Assembly: GCF_000003605.2 (NCBI RefSeq)
Contig: NW_003136837.1
Coordinates: forward strand, 49,394-81,589
Reading direction: 5' to 3'
Source of the DNA: Saccoglossus kowalevskii
Lineage: Eukaryota; Hemichordata; Enteropneusta; Harrimaniidae
DNA length: 32,196 bases
Part shown: positions 23,245 through 32,196 of the stretch, piece after piece
Layout of the letters: every line of letters starts with the position of its first letter
How positions within the stretch are numbered: position 1 is the stretch's first letter
Made by a program: the position numbers and the translations under genes
Notes under the pieces: model-generated
Seen by the model: only the letters and a program-made list of their open reading frames with translations
Databases searched by the model: none
What the model was told of the DNA's origin: nothing

Positions 23245-23600
23245 TGTGATTGGCTGTATGATTGAAAGCCACGCCTTAAAGTCTTTTAACTGATTTGTAA
23301 TTGGTTAAGGTTTTGAAAGTGAATAAAAGAGTTTTTAGTTGGGTCAGTCTTGGGTCAGCCTTGCGATAGTCTTGGGGACTTTTCCCAAGGGCGCTGTGTC
23401 TTATAGAGTACTCGACTGACCGACTAAAGACGAGAGTATTTCGTTGTGTGCGTCTATTTGACTGTAAGGCTTAAGTGACTTTCCCGGTCCGATACCTCAA
23501 GCAGACGAGATATAGAGATCAGACGAGAATTCCCCCTGACACGTGTTGGAGAACCTCAGAAGAAGAGAAGAATTTCCCCCTGATACTACACTCAATCCAT
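23245..23600 (+). promoter_or_regulatory. Promoter- or LTR-like segment
   Basis: GATTGGC (23250) and AATTGGTT (23301) are inverted CCAAT boxes. They are followed by GAATAAAAGAG (23321-23331, TATA-like) and GGGTCAGTCTTGGGTCAG. Further on, GAATTCCCCCTGACAC and GAATTTCCCCCTGATAC form a small direct repeat. No gene follows, so a solo LTR or other element relic is possible. Confidence 0.25.
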
Positions 23601-25070
23601 GTCATGTGACCACTTCTGTGTTCTTTGCAGCAATGTATGGTCCACATTTTAAAAACCATCTGAGCATCAGTCATCGTCTTTATCTTCCTCCTCAGTTATA
23701 CTTACGCACTTAAAATGCTTTCGAACTTTCCTTAAACATTTTAATGAAAATCAGCCACACAGTATTTGATGTATTTATACTTACTCCAGTAAAAATGAAG
23801 TTTATTTTCTGTATAAGATCAATGTGTTGCCAGAATATATTATTATTGCAATATCACAAAATTAAAGAGTATTGGTCACATGCTACGAATACATACATGT
23901 CTCATATATGAAAAAAGAGGAGACTTTGGCATAATTCCTTGGATGATTCGAACACATTAATGAAACAAAGTGGGTATTTAGTGCATATCGCACTCGGTGC
24001 ATTTCTGTTGTCTCTGGAGTGCATTGACTTGCTAGGCGGTAATATATAACACAAATCTCTATAATAGTTTTAAACCTCATCTAAATTAAACGTTGTTGTG
24101 TATTCGTACTGGAGCTGTACCTGAACAAGACAGATTATAGATTGTGTAAACTTCAACTGATGGCTAACAGGATACACACATTTATTTAGAACGTACTATT
24201 TTTTCTATTAGTAGCACATGCTCTCAATGATAGGGATGTGTCTGTGATCAAATTAATTCATATTTTAGTGATTCATTATACCATAAATGCAATATTTCGC
24301 TTATGTGAGTAACGGTTTTTAATAATGGAAACGTGCTTTTAATATCAAGTTTTCTATTTTTGTAAGTTTCGATGATACATGCCCTAAAAAGTCTTGAATC
24401 TAACTAGCGGAGACACGTACCTACTTAATCACAAACAAAATAATGGCTATCATTATCCTCGTCTCCGTCTTCTATTTCACGACCTATAAATGTACTAATA
24501 CGGTAATGGTCAACCAACGACCAAATATATCTGTCGTTGAATTTCAGGAATTTCAGGCTTTTCCATATTCATTATCGTCATAGCTGGAATGCGCGTCATT
24601 CCATTAGTATACAATTCAAGGAAATCCCATCACATTCCATCACATCTTTTCTTAACTCTTCTTTGCCTAAATCTTTGGCATGGAAGTGCCAACACCATTC
24701 TCACTCCTGCCACAAAAGTATACATTCATGGTATCCTGATGTATGCAATTTAATACAATTATACACAGCAAACTGTTTAATAGGATACGAAATAGTAGAA
24801 AGATTAAATGCATGTTTAAGTGGCGCTTTGATGTGATGATTTTAGCTTCGTTAGTATTGATGAGATAAAATGACAACCATGGATACCACGCATCAACCAT
24901 ACATTTAACTGAAAGCTGATCACTATGTCAGATTAGATTGAATGAACTGTCATTAACACTTGACCCATATTTGTTAAAATTGTCCATGGCCCCAATCACT
25001 CTTCTACCTGGTGACGAGTTTCCTGTATAACACCAAGGTTATTCTGTTTATAAAGGAAAATACTCTTTCA

Positions 25071-25206
25071 TGTATTTTTGTATATTCAGGTTATGGTAGA
25101 TAAAACACAAGCAGGTGTTACTTTAAATAATTGAATCTTCTTTGTATTTTTGTTTTTATATTCAAGTTATGGTAAATAAAACATCAGCCGGAGTTACTCA
25201 AAATAA
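25071..25206. repeat. 72-bp-period imperfect tandem duplication
   Basis: 25071-25130 and 25143-25206 share TGTATTTTTG, ATATTCA-GTTATGGTA, ATAAAACA and GTTACT...AAATAAT in order. Confidence 0.75.
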
Positions 25207-25823
25207 TACTCATACTGGTCTGGGATGTTTAGTTGCATGCAATCTATGAACAGGCTGCAGACATTTTATGAGTTTTCGCATATTATGCTGCACAATAATG
25301 ACCACCCTCATCTTCAACTCAACAGGTATGTTTATTGTATTTTCGTTTGTATGTCCTTTGATGCATATCAAAGCTCATGCTCATTGTCTAAACAGAGTGC
25401 ATAAAATGAGTTTACATTGAGATACGTATAATATTGCTTCTATTAACACTGGGTTAATGCATTGGGTTAGAAACAAACATTCAAATTTACTGTGTGTATT
25501 TATGTCCAATTTGAAAGCAAACAACAATTAACAAATAATTTCCTTTGCTATTTTCAGATTCACTCATGGGAAAAATAAACACTGATATAATCTTCTTCAT
25601 CAGTTTCATCAGGATGTAAAGCTTGGGTCGTTATATGAATGGGAGTTGAATCAGTAGAGGTCTGTCATTTTCACGCTCATCAATGATGTCACCCATTTTA
25701 ATTCCTCTTCTTTAATAGATACATCACAGGTATAATTGTTGGTGGTGTTCGTGTACGTGTATGCTATAAAGGTCTTGGAGGCAAAGATTGAATACATGAG
25801 TATTTGCACCATTCCTATAAACC

Positions 25824-25837
25824 ACGCCCTCTAGCGG
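25824..25837 (-). promoter_or_regulatory. CTCF-like motif
   Basis: The minus strand reads CCGCTAGAGGGCGT, which fits the bilaterian CTCF core CCASYAGRKGGCRS except at positions 3 and 14. Confidence 0.3.
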
Positions 25838-26091
25838 TAAAAACTTCTGTAGTGTAAATGGGACAGATCTTTCATATCACACAAACTGTTTTTGAGGGTT
25901 TACTTCATTTTAAAGGTAGACCGACTACACAAATAAACACAGTTGTTGATTATATTGCTTTCATTCATTCACGTTATTATTACATCACACGAGTGTCGTA
26001 TTGTCGTATTGACATTCCAGACACAGGTGCTTGTGATCGACCGAGCCCTGTCGCACGCCAGGATAGCCCATTAAATTGCCATTTGATAGAA

Positions 26092-26111
26092 ACATGGCCG
26101 CACGGCCATGT
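26092..26111. repeat. Perfect 9-bp inverted repeat
   Basis: ACATGGCCG-CA-CGGCCATGT. It is short and symmetrical; function unknown. Confidence 0.8.
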
Positions 26112-27341
26112 CATGTAGCCCAAATAGAATATGGCTTCTGTGGCAAAATTGCATGTGTCAGCACTAGTACATGTAATTTGTACATAACACAGATCAGGAG
26201 AGACAACAATTTAATGTCCGGAATTGTCGCCTGGCACAGAAACATCTTAAAATAACTGACACAATTACACGATGATGTGTTATTGGAATAACAGTTATTT
26301 TTATTAAACCTTAGTCAGCTAAATTGTTTACACAGGTAAAGTATTACGTTTTTGAGACGAACAGACATGCAGTATACAGCTGGTGGTTTAATTACAGCGC
26401 ACCGAACTGTGATTAATATGCAGTATTTGCTCGATGTGCTACAATACTTTGTAAATAGATGCATACCAGTTAAATTGCATTATTCCATGACGACAACACC
26501 TTACCGTTGAATTACATTAAATATTAACAAATATCTGTACAATCGGTAAATCATGAGCTACTAGAAGTGGTAGGGATTGGGGTTGGTTCTAGCTCATGTC
26601 AATGTCAAGTTCAGCGGTGTGTAAACAGATGTAAACACAGTTTTGATCAGTGTATAAATATACTATAACATAATTATTGTAATAATAAAATAAAACATTA
26701 TTTAGGTTTTATTCGATATAGTTCCATCCATAATGAACAATCATTTTCATTCGTACTACGTAAAAGTAAATACAAGTTGACGTCTGTTCTAATTAATAAT
26801 TATTTAACCTGCAATAATTTGTGATATTTTTCGCCTTTATTACACCTTAACACACGTGTGCGAGTCAGCTGCATACCGGTATATATTGTTAACCTATAAT
26901 CGTTAAAGAACATGCATGCGTCGGCAACCATTCACATTGATTATGCTTTTAATATAAATTGTAATAAAAGTAATATTTAAATATATTATTTCTCTGTATG
27001 TTGGTTCAGGTAAAGATACAATTGACGTATACTAGCGCCCTAGCATTTACACACTCGCACATTAACATTGTTTACACTGTCTACGATAAGTATAATGTAT
27101 AAGAAATAGTACTAGGTAATTGTAGTTCTTGGTTTTGATATTAAGTATAAATAAGCAGGGGTTTCGGGCAAAGTATCCTATTTTAATGATATTTATGAAT
27201 AAATATGCAAATTTGTTTTTATTCATATGAAAATATGCACAGATGTATGTACCAGCTGTATTTATATTCCACATCTGTAATCCTAGCATACACCGCCATA
27301 ATGCGTGACGTATCACTCATATTGGTTATGCAAAGTTCGAT

Positions 27342-27497
27342 ATGTCTTGGTACTGGAAAGAACGTAAAGTTCTTCTATTGATGTGTTCGATAATTGTTCT
27401 TATTGTACTTGTGATTTCTGAATACTACATGACTCCATCAGCCCCATCTATCGTCGCATATATAAATGAATATGAAAACGAGGATACTCCAACACGG
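27342..27497 (+). pseudogene. Gene C exon 1: start and membrane anchor
   Basis: 52 codons, open, with hydrophobic residues 10-26 and basic KERK flank; donor CGG|GTAAGA, phase 0. If translation stops at the TGA in exon 2, the product is a short anchor-plus-stem peptide of about 110 residues. Confidence 0.75.
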
Positions 27498-28319
27498 GTA
27501 AGAGTAATATTTAACAATATTAATACTATAAAGTTCTCATACACTTATCTGGCGTAACCAGGTCAGGTTTGCATTCATACAGATATTAGCTTGTTAATGT
27601 GTTCATACAATATACTGAACTGTAGTTCTATTATATTGAATTCAAGCATTATGATAACGGTTTTATTTAAAGTAGTATATATGTACTATATTGTACATAA
27701 TTATACCCATATGACGTTTATATATGCGGCACGGGTTACACTAGTCCACTGCGCTGGGAATACCAATTGTTTTGATGAAGTACTATATGGGTGAACTTTC
27801 AATGTATAATGTGTCTTGGTAAGGACGGGGAGTATAGGGGGAATAGACCCAAATAAGATCGTGAAATAGGTTGTTATAACATAGTACACGCTCACACAAT
27901 ATCTTTTAAAATAGGCGAAAGCTGTTATCAATACGTATACTGCATAGAAAATAGTGATAATAGGCCTTGATAAATATTTAATATAATAATATATCCTTTC
28001 GTAATGATAGATATGAATAGTGATGGTTTTGTGTTTCTATTCATACTATTGAAAAGTGAAAGTTTGTTCTGATTCTATTGAATATTACAAAAAAAAAAAC
28101 ACCTTCTATCCTTATGTATATATATTCATCATCGCCTGACACATTACGAGAAATCACTATAAGATTTAGCTACATGAAAAAATAGGCAGATTCTTCCAAT
28201 GCTTTATTATTGTACAGTCGTTGTTGGCCGCAAATGAACCATGACAGTCAAGATAATGTTCTAACAAAATGTCTGACTCACGTATTTGTAATTTCCTGTA
28301 TTATTCCTGTATGTTGCAG

Positions 28320-29098
28320 CAACGATCGAAGCCAGTTACTAATAGTTTTGATGTAATCAATACAACAACATCCGCCATGACAGATGTTAACACAGACATC
28401 GAGATTACAATGGAAACTTCTCATCTAAAATTATCCACAACAAAGTCAAACATCACAAAATATAATCGAAATCATACAAACACACACAATTTATGAAGAT
28501 TTCTGTTGAACATTCAAAGACATAGCTCCGGTGGACAGAACAGTCAGTACAAAGGTTTTGAGAAAGCCATACTTTTAGCTCTTCTGTCCAATCGTACACT
28601 AGTGATGACACCATTTTTTCTTCATGGAGGACATGTCCGCGGTTACAGCACTGAACATATGAGACAATTTAGTGACACATTTGATGTGAGCAAGTTGAAA
28701 AAACTGTTACCTTTAGCAACTATTGAAGAATTTAAAGAAAACTGTAATTCAGGTCAAACTAAAGTAGTGGCGTGGGACAGCACTGGATACAAAGGTGCTA
28801 ATAAAAACACTTTCACCTCCATATTAGGAATGCCACTTCCGGGTGAGGTTATTAAAATCGATGTATTGAACATAAGCAGCCTGGAAGAGGTAGTCTTACA
28901 CTCGCCATGCCTTGGGATATATAAGATGCTGGACTCTAAGTTACAGATAACAAACCAGGACGTATTACTCACCAAGATCAGAACACATCTGAAGAGGTCC
29001 GCAGTTATAAGGAATGTCACTAATGATCTTCTAACTAGTTTCTGTGGTGGTAGACCTTACTTGGCGATGCATTGGCGTAATAAGTCAGCAGAAATGCC
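28320..29098 (+). pseudogene. Gene C exon 2 with in-frame TGA
   Basis: The acceptor is ATGTTGCAG|CAA and the donor ATGCC|GTAAGT. TGA at 28494-28496 follows NTHNL and is immediately followed in the same frame by RFLLNIQRH, so the break is a point change and not a frameshift. The remaining 200 codons are open. Confidence 0.83.
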
Positions 29099-29638
29099 GT
29101 AAGTTCTTGTATGTAGTAAGTTATGACGTTTACACGACCTAGAAGTTACACGATTTAAGTGTTATGAACACGGGAATTTGTTTTGATTTCTTGGTCATTA
29201 TTGATATAGAAATGAATAATTGATTATGCTTAATCGTAAACATACCATTATATTCAATGTTTTTACGTATCACAGAATGATATCAAATACAATCAAATTA
29301 TTATCAATTGTTGTGAATTAGACATTGAATAATGAAACTAGGAGAAGATTTGCATACAAAATAGAACACCAAAATTGGATTAGAAAGAGTGTGGTGGGGA
29401 TGCACGCCTTTCTACTTATCTTTAGTTTTAGAGGATTCTTCGTACAGTATTTCAGTTTCATGAAAATAGTTTATTTGGAAGAAATGATAAATAGGAAGAT
29501 TGTCATAACATAAGTATACAGATTGCAGCTAAACATATTAATACAACATAAACAATCGTAACCGGTCCTGTGTTTGCGATCCATTGTTGATATTCACAGA
29601 AGTGGGGTATATGTGTCTCTATTTACAATTGCATGGGG

Positions 29639-29667
29639 GAATTCAAACGGATGCACCGTTTGAATTC
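29639..29667. repeat. Perfect 12-bp hairpin in gene C intron 2
   Basis: GAATTCAAACGG-ATGCA-CCGTTTGAATTC, a perfect 12-bp stem with a 5-nt loop. Confidence 0.9.
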
Positions 29668-29937
29668 GTACCATACCGTACACAAATTGTCTCATATGAA
29701 TGAATAGACAGTGAACGTTACTATAATTAGTCAAACCGTGTTACGACATTAAATACAATCAGGTCGTACAGCTAACGGACAACCCCCAAAATAATGATAT
29801 TTGTGAAATGTGCCAGTAATATGTAATACAGCAATATATACTAATACATATTCAAAATTTAAGCATAGCGTGAGGTGATGTATGATTTCACACATATACA
29901 AACACGATGTTGAATCTTAGTTATTTTTATATTGAAG

Positions 29938-30085
29938 ATGTTTTTTCCAACACCGTGGCATTACTTGCAATGAAATAAAATCAGCATTATCAAAGGTTAT
30001 GCATCACGTGACTAAAGCAGTAGCTGACGTCATGAAAAAATATAAACTGGAGTGTTTATATGTTGCCTGTCCATAATGGTCGTTG
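29938..30085 (+). pseudogene. Gene C exon 3 with in-frame TAA
   Basis: It begins A|TGT TTT TTC after ATTGAAG and encodes CFFQHRGITCNEI through LECLYVACP, then TAA at 30074-30076, then WSL before GTAAGC. Compared with CCCCAATGG in gene B, one C-to-T change makes the stop. Confidence 0.8.
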
Positions 30086-30152
30086 GTAAGCTAATTTAAA
30101 ATAAAAAAAAAAGATTATTTGACATATGGCATTATAAATACTCTGCTGTTGG

Positions 30153-30166
30153 CCACTAGATGGCGC
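30153..30166 (+). promoter_or_regulatory. CTCF-like motif in gene C intron 3
   Basis: CCACTAGATGGCGC matches the CTCF core CCASYAGRKGGCRS at every position. It lies in the 152-bp intron 3 of pseudogene C. Confidence 0.45.
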
Positions 30167-30237
30167 TATGGTTTACGGGTGTACAGTGATTGTACACTCA
30201 TATAAATACTGAATGAATGTGTTTGTGGTCTTTACAG

Positions 30238-30373
30238 GAAATTATTGAATATCTATCTGATGTTATACCACGACAGCGTATTTATACATGGAGTGATATT
30301 GTGAATGGAAATAATAATGATATATTGAAGGACTATTATTTTTCCTCATTGGTGGAGCAGGAAATATGTTACA
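30238..30373 (+). pseudogene. Gene C exon 4
   Basis: Acceptor TCTTTACAG; it encodes EIIEYLSDVIPRQRIYTW through YYFSSLVEQEICY, donor GTACGT; 136 bp and open. Confidence 0.82.
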
Positions 30374-30405
30374 GTACGTTAAAACTTGTAAATGTTATAT
30401 TTTTA

Positions 30406-30571
30406 TTTTAAAGCGGGGGAGTCGAGTGGCATGCGTCAGGTAGCCATAGCGTGTCCTTGTTTACAAACAAGCATCTTCCCATGAGCATTTGCGTTTTAAG
30501 CGTGTGTTGTTATCGTCGTTTGGGACTGTATTCTCGCGCGTGCGCAGGTGACGACCCCTCCGCTTTAAATA
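30406..30571. mobile_element. Short TTAA-flanked inverted-repeat element (MITE-like), copy 2
   Basis: The left end TTTTAAAGCGGGGGAGTCG and the right end GACGACCCCTCCGCTTTAAA are imperfect inverted repeats with TTAA at both borders, in intron 4 of gene C. The centre (TTGTTTACAAACAAGC) resembles that of copy 1 at 209-346. About 165 bp, no ORF. Confidence 0.55.
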
Positions 30572-31009
30572 TACTAATTAAAAAAATGAAGAAATACAAA
30601 GCAACATACAGTTGTGTATCTGTGTATAGAATTTGGGTTTTTCTTTTACCAGTTGTACAGTACAATCTGGCATTACACTGCCACTGTAATTGCATTCAAA
30701 AAAATGTGATCGACAATTCATGATTTACTGGAGTCGTACACACGTGTCGTGTTTTTTTTAACACAGACAGCCAGCTATGACGCATACAACGTTGTAGCTA
30801 TTGCTCCTGACAATTTACTACTCATGGAGGAAAGTACACTCTATGTCTACATGTATTAACGTTGTGTTTGGAAGGTAGTATTACTTGTAGTATAACACTT
30901 TAATTGTGTTCTGTAATTAAACGTTTGCAGTCACGATAAACAAGGCAAACGTTATCTCTAATAATAAAGAAAAAAACATGTAAGGCTGCTTTTATCGTGA
31001 ACGACCCTC

Positions 31010-31160
31010 ATGAGCGAATTTAGGGGGGCCGAGGGGGCCGCGGCCCCCTATTTTTTTTAACAACCAACAGGGCTTCACGCCATCGGCGCTCGCGAACTTT
31101 TCCTTCGGCCAACTAATCGCCCCCCCCTATTCCAGAATCCTAGAACCACCCCTGACCCTC
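31010..31160 (-). mobile_element. GC-rich transposon-derived fragment
   Basis: Read on the minus strand, the right part gives TCAGGGGTGGTTCTAGGATT and then a G run. From memory this resembles CAGGGGCGGATCCAGGATTT, a terminal motif common in invertebrate repeats. The left part contains a perfect 16-bp palindrome, GGGGGCCGCGGCCCCC (31035-31050). Family not assigned. Confidence 0.4.
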
Positions 31161-31822
31161 TACGGAAAAAGTATTGTAATTTCTCATAATCTGGTACACG
31201 AAGCTGATTTAAAGAATCTTGGTCACGTGCAATTGAATAAAGCACAATAAACCCCCTCCCAGTTTATGCTAATCACACCGACATTTCACTCTTCGACAAA
31301 TAACGTCTAAATGTAGAACGAATCTCGCTAATAAACCGTGTTCGCTGGCGAGTTCACAGACGCGAATTCGCATATTGAAATGGAAAAGTCCACGTATGGA
31401 CAGAGTACGGCGTGCGTAGCTGACGGTTTGGACCCGTGCAGATCGCTGGTGAAATCGATTCATCACAACATAGAGCACACAATTTGAATACGACAACGGG
31501 GTTGACAGATGAATATATTACAAACTTTATTTTCCTTGTCAATAACACGTTGAAAATAGGTTAAATATCTACTGTTGTGTATGGACATTTTTGCCAGGCT
31601 GTTGCACGCCGCGCCACAGCGCTTGCCATTAATACAATTCATTATCTAAGCTTCGGGGTTTATGAAGATGTCATTATATTATATCTGTCGTTCACACATT
31701 ATAATGTTGATTGGTCATACAAACGCTAAAACTGCCAGTTGTAGACTAGAGATTTACATCGAACCTCCGTATTTATATTTGTCAATGCTTAAATAAATAT
31801 TCATATTTTATTTAATTTGCAG
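31161..31822. other. Rest of gene C intron 4
   Basis: A CpG-richer patch at about 31300-31450 (ACGCGAATTCGC, GTACGGCGTGCG) covers short minus-strand frames that I do not recognise. No exon is seen. Confidence 0.4.
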
Positions 31823-31962
31823 GGTCTTCGATCTTCTTGTCTGCTGGATCGTCGAACTGGTCTATTTTCGTAAAAAATGAGAGAGATACAGAACGAAAGA
31901 CTACGATGCTCATCAATAAACTCCCTGGTATTCCACAATACAACATTACATTGCTTTTATAA
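31823..31962 (+). pseudogene. Gene C exon 5
   Basis: Acceptor AATTTGCAG; it encodes SSIFLSAGSSNWSIFVKNER and the tail PGIPQYNITLLL, then TAA at 31960-31962; 140 bp, open. Confidence 0.82.
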
Positions 31963-32196
31963 AGTTGACTGGATTTATTGTATCTAAGTGCTATTTTTGT
32001 GTGTCAGTAAAGAGAGTGAGTTAAAAAAAGGAGTGACTCTCTTTAGTTCTGGGCTGTTTAATCCCTTAGGAACCAGACGTTCTCTTTGTTCATTGAATAT
32101 GTTTATCCACGTACTTTACAACGAATACAACATTTAAACTACACCGTTTGTCACGTAGTCTATGGATCGTAATTATGAGAAACGTATACGAGCAAG
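31963..32196. other. Gene C 3' flank
   Basis: No perfect AATAAA is visible before the window ends; AGTAAA in GTCAGTAAAGAG near 32005 is the nearest variant. Nothing else is recognised. Confidence 0.4.

Larger units (their letters stand above)
22511..27341. other. Intergenic DNA between gene B and pseudogene C
   Basis: Besides the small repeats and sites listed separately, I see no exon of the POFUT-like family, no RNA gene and no long ORF. Just before the gene C start there is a CRE-like TGACGTA (27306-27312) and an inverted CCAAT (ATTGG, 27321). Confidence 0.5.
27342..31962 (+). pseudogene. Gene C: third POFUT-like paralogue, two in-frame stops, otherwise complete
   Basis: Exons 27342-27497, 28320-29098, 29938-30085, 30238-30373 and 31823-31962 repeat the gene A/B structure and phases and would give about 452 residues. 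The start MSWYWKERKVLLLMCSIIVL and the following hydrophobic run match the gene B anchor. Conserved blocks include RFLLNIQRHSSGGQNSQY, NRTLVMTPFFLHGG, AMHWRNKSAEM, LVEQEICY and SNWSIFVKNERD. Two nonsense codons break it: TGA at 28494-28496 in the stem, just before the catalytic domain, and TAA at 30074-30076, where gene B has CAA and gene A GAA. All splice sites and the frame elsewhere are intact, so inactivation looks recent. A sequencing error or an allele polymorphism is possible for one stop but less likely for two. Confidence 0.78.

Noticed and set aside
28494-28496. Stop-codon readthrough or selenocysteine at the gene C TGA
   Set aside because: The paralogues have no Cys at this place, there is a second stop (TAA) in exon 3, and the context is not a known readthrough signal.
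28497-28499. Alternative acceptor just after the TGA in gene C exon 2
   Set aside because: The AG there lacks a pyrimidine tract and would join exon 1 out of frame; the TAA in exon 3 would remain.

Overview
The window looks like a piece of nuclear genome from an animal, most probably a marine invertebrate. It is AT-rich and gene-poor, and its genes are split by introns with normal GT/AG borders. It also holds microsatellites, minisatellites, eroded transposon pieces and a 50-base assembly gap. The sequence alone does not fix the phylum.

The main content is a small family of paralogous genes. I assembled them exon by exon from conserved protein blocks and matching splice sites. Gene A (951-5721, minus) and gene B (13296-19141, plus) are intact five-exon genes predicted to encode 452 and 470 residues. 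Gene C (27342-31962, plus) has the same five exons but carries two in-frame stop codons and is called a pseudogene. Intron phases are the same in all three (0, 2, 0, 1), exon 3 is always 148 bp and exon 4 always 136 bp. A fourth, orphan copy of exon 1 plus about 230 bp of upstream DNA lies at 9032-9406 (minus), between A and B, and resembles the start of gene A.

The proteins look like GDP-fucose protein O-fucosyltransferases of the POFUT1/GT65 type (PF10250-like). They have an N-terminal G-x-G-G-x-N-S-Q-Y block, an LxNRTxVMTPFFLHGG block, an H-W-R-N motif close to a Cys, and a C-terminal SNWSxFVKxxRD block that matches the SSFTAFVKRERD-type motif of POFUT1. Unlike textbook POFUT1, each starts with a short basic stretch and one hydrophobic segment, as in type II membrane proteins, and lacks an ER-retention tail. 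A Golgi or secretory-pathway enzyme is therefore the likely product. This is inference from motifs remembered, not from a search.

Layout: 1-950, gene A 3' flank with a TTAA-flanked inverted-repeat element; 951-5721, gene A; 5722-9031, intergenic DNA with a 123-bp duplicated repeat; 9032-9406, orphan exon 1 and promoter copy; 9407-13295, intergenic DNA with a decayed transposon ORF between 55-bp direct repeats; 13296-19141, gene B, whose first intron holds a CCAAT/TATA promoter-like block and whose fourth intron holds a LINE piece and the gap; 19142-27341, intergenic DNA with a long (TG)n tract and small repeats and no recognisable gene; 27342-31962, pseudogene C, with a CTCF-like site and a second inverted-repeat element in its introns; 31963-32196, flank.
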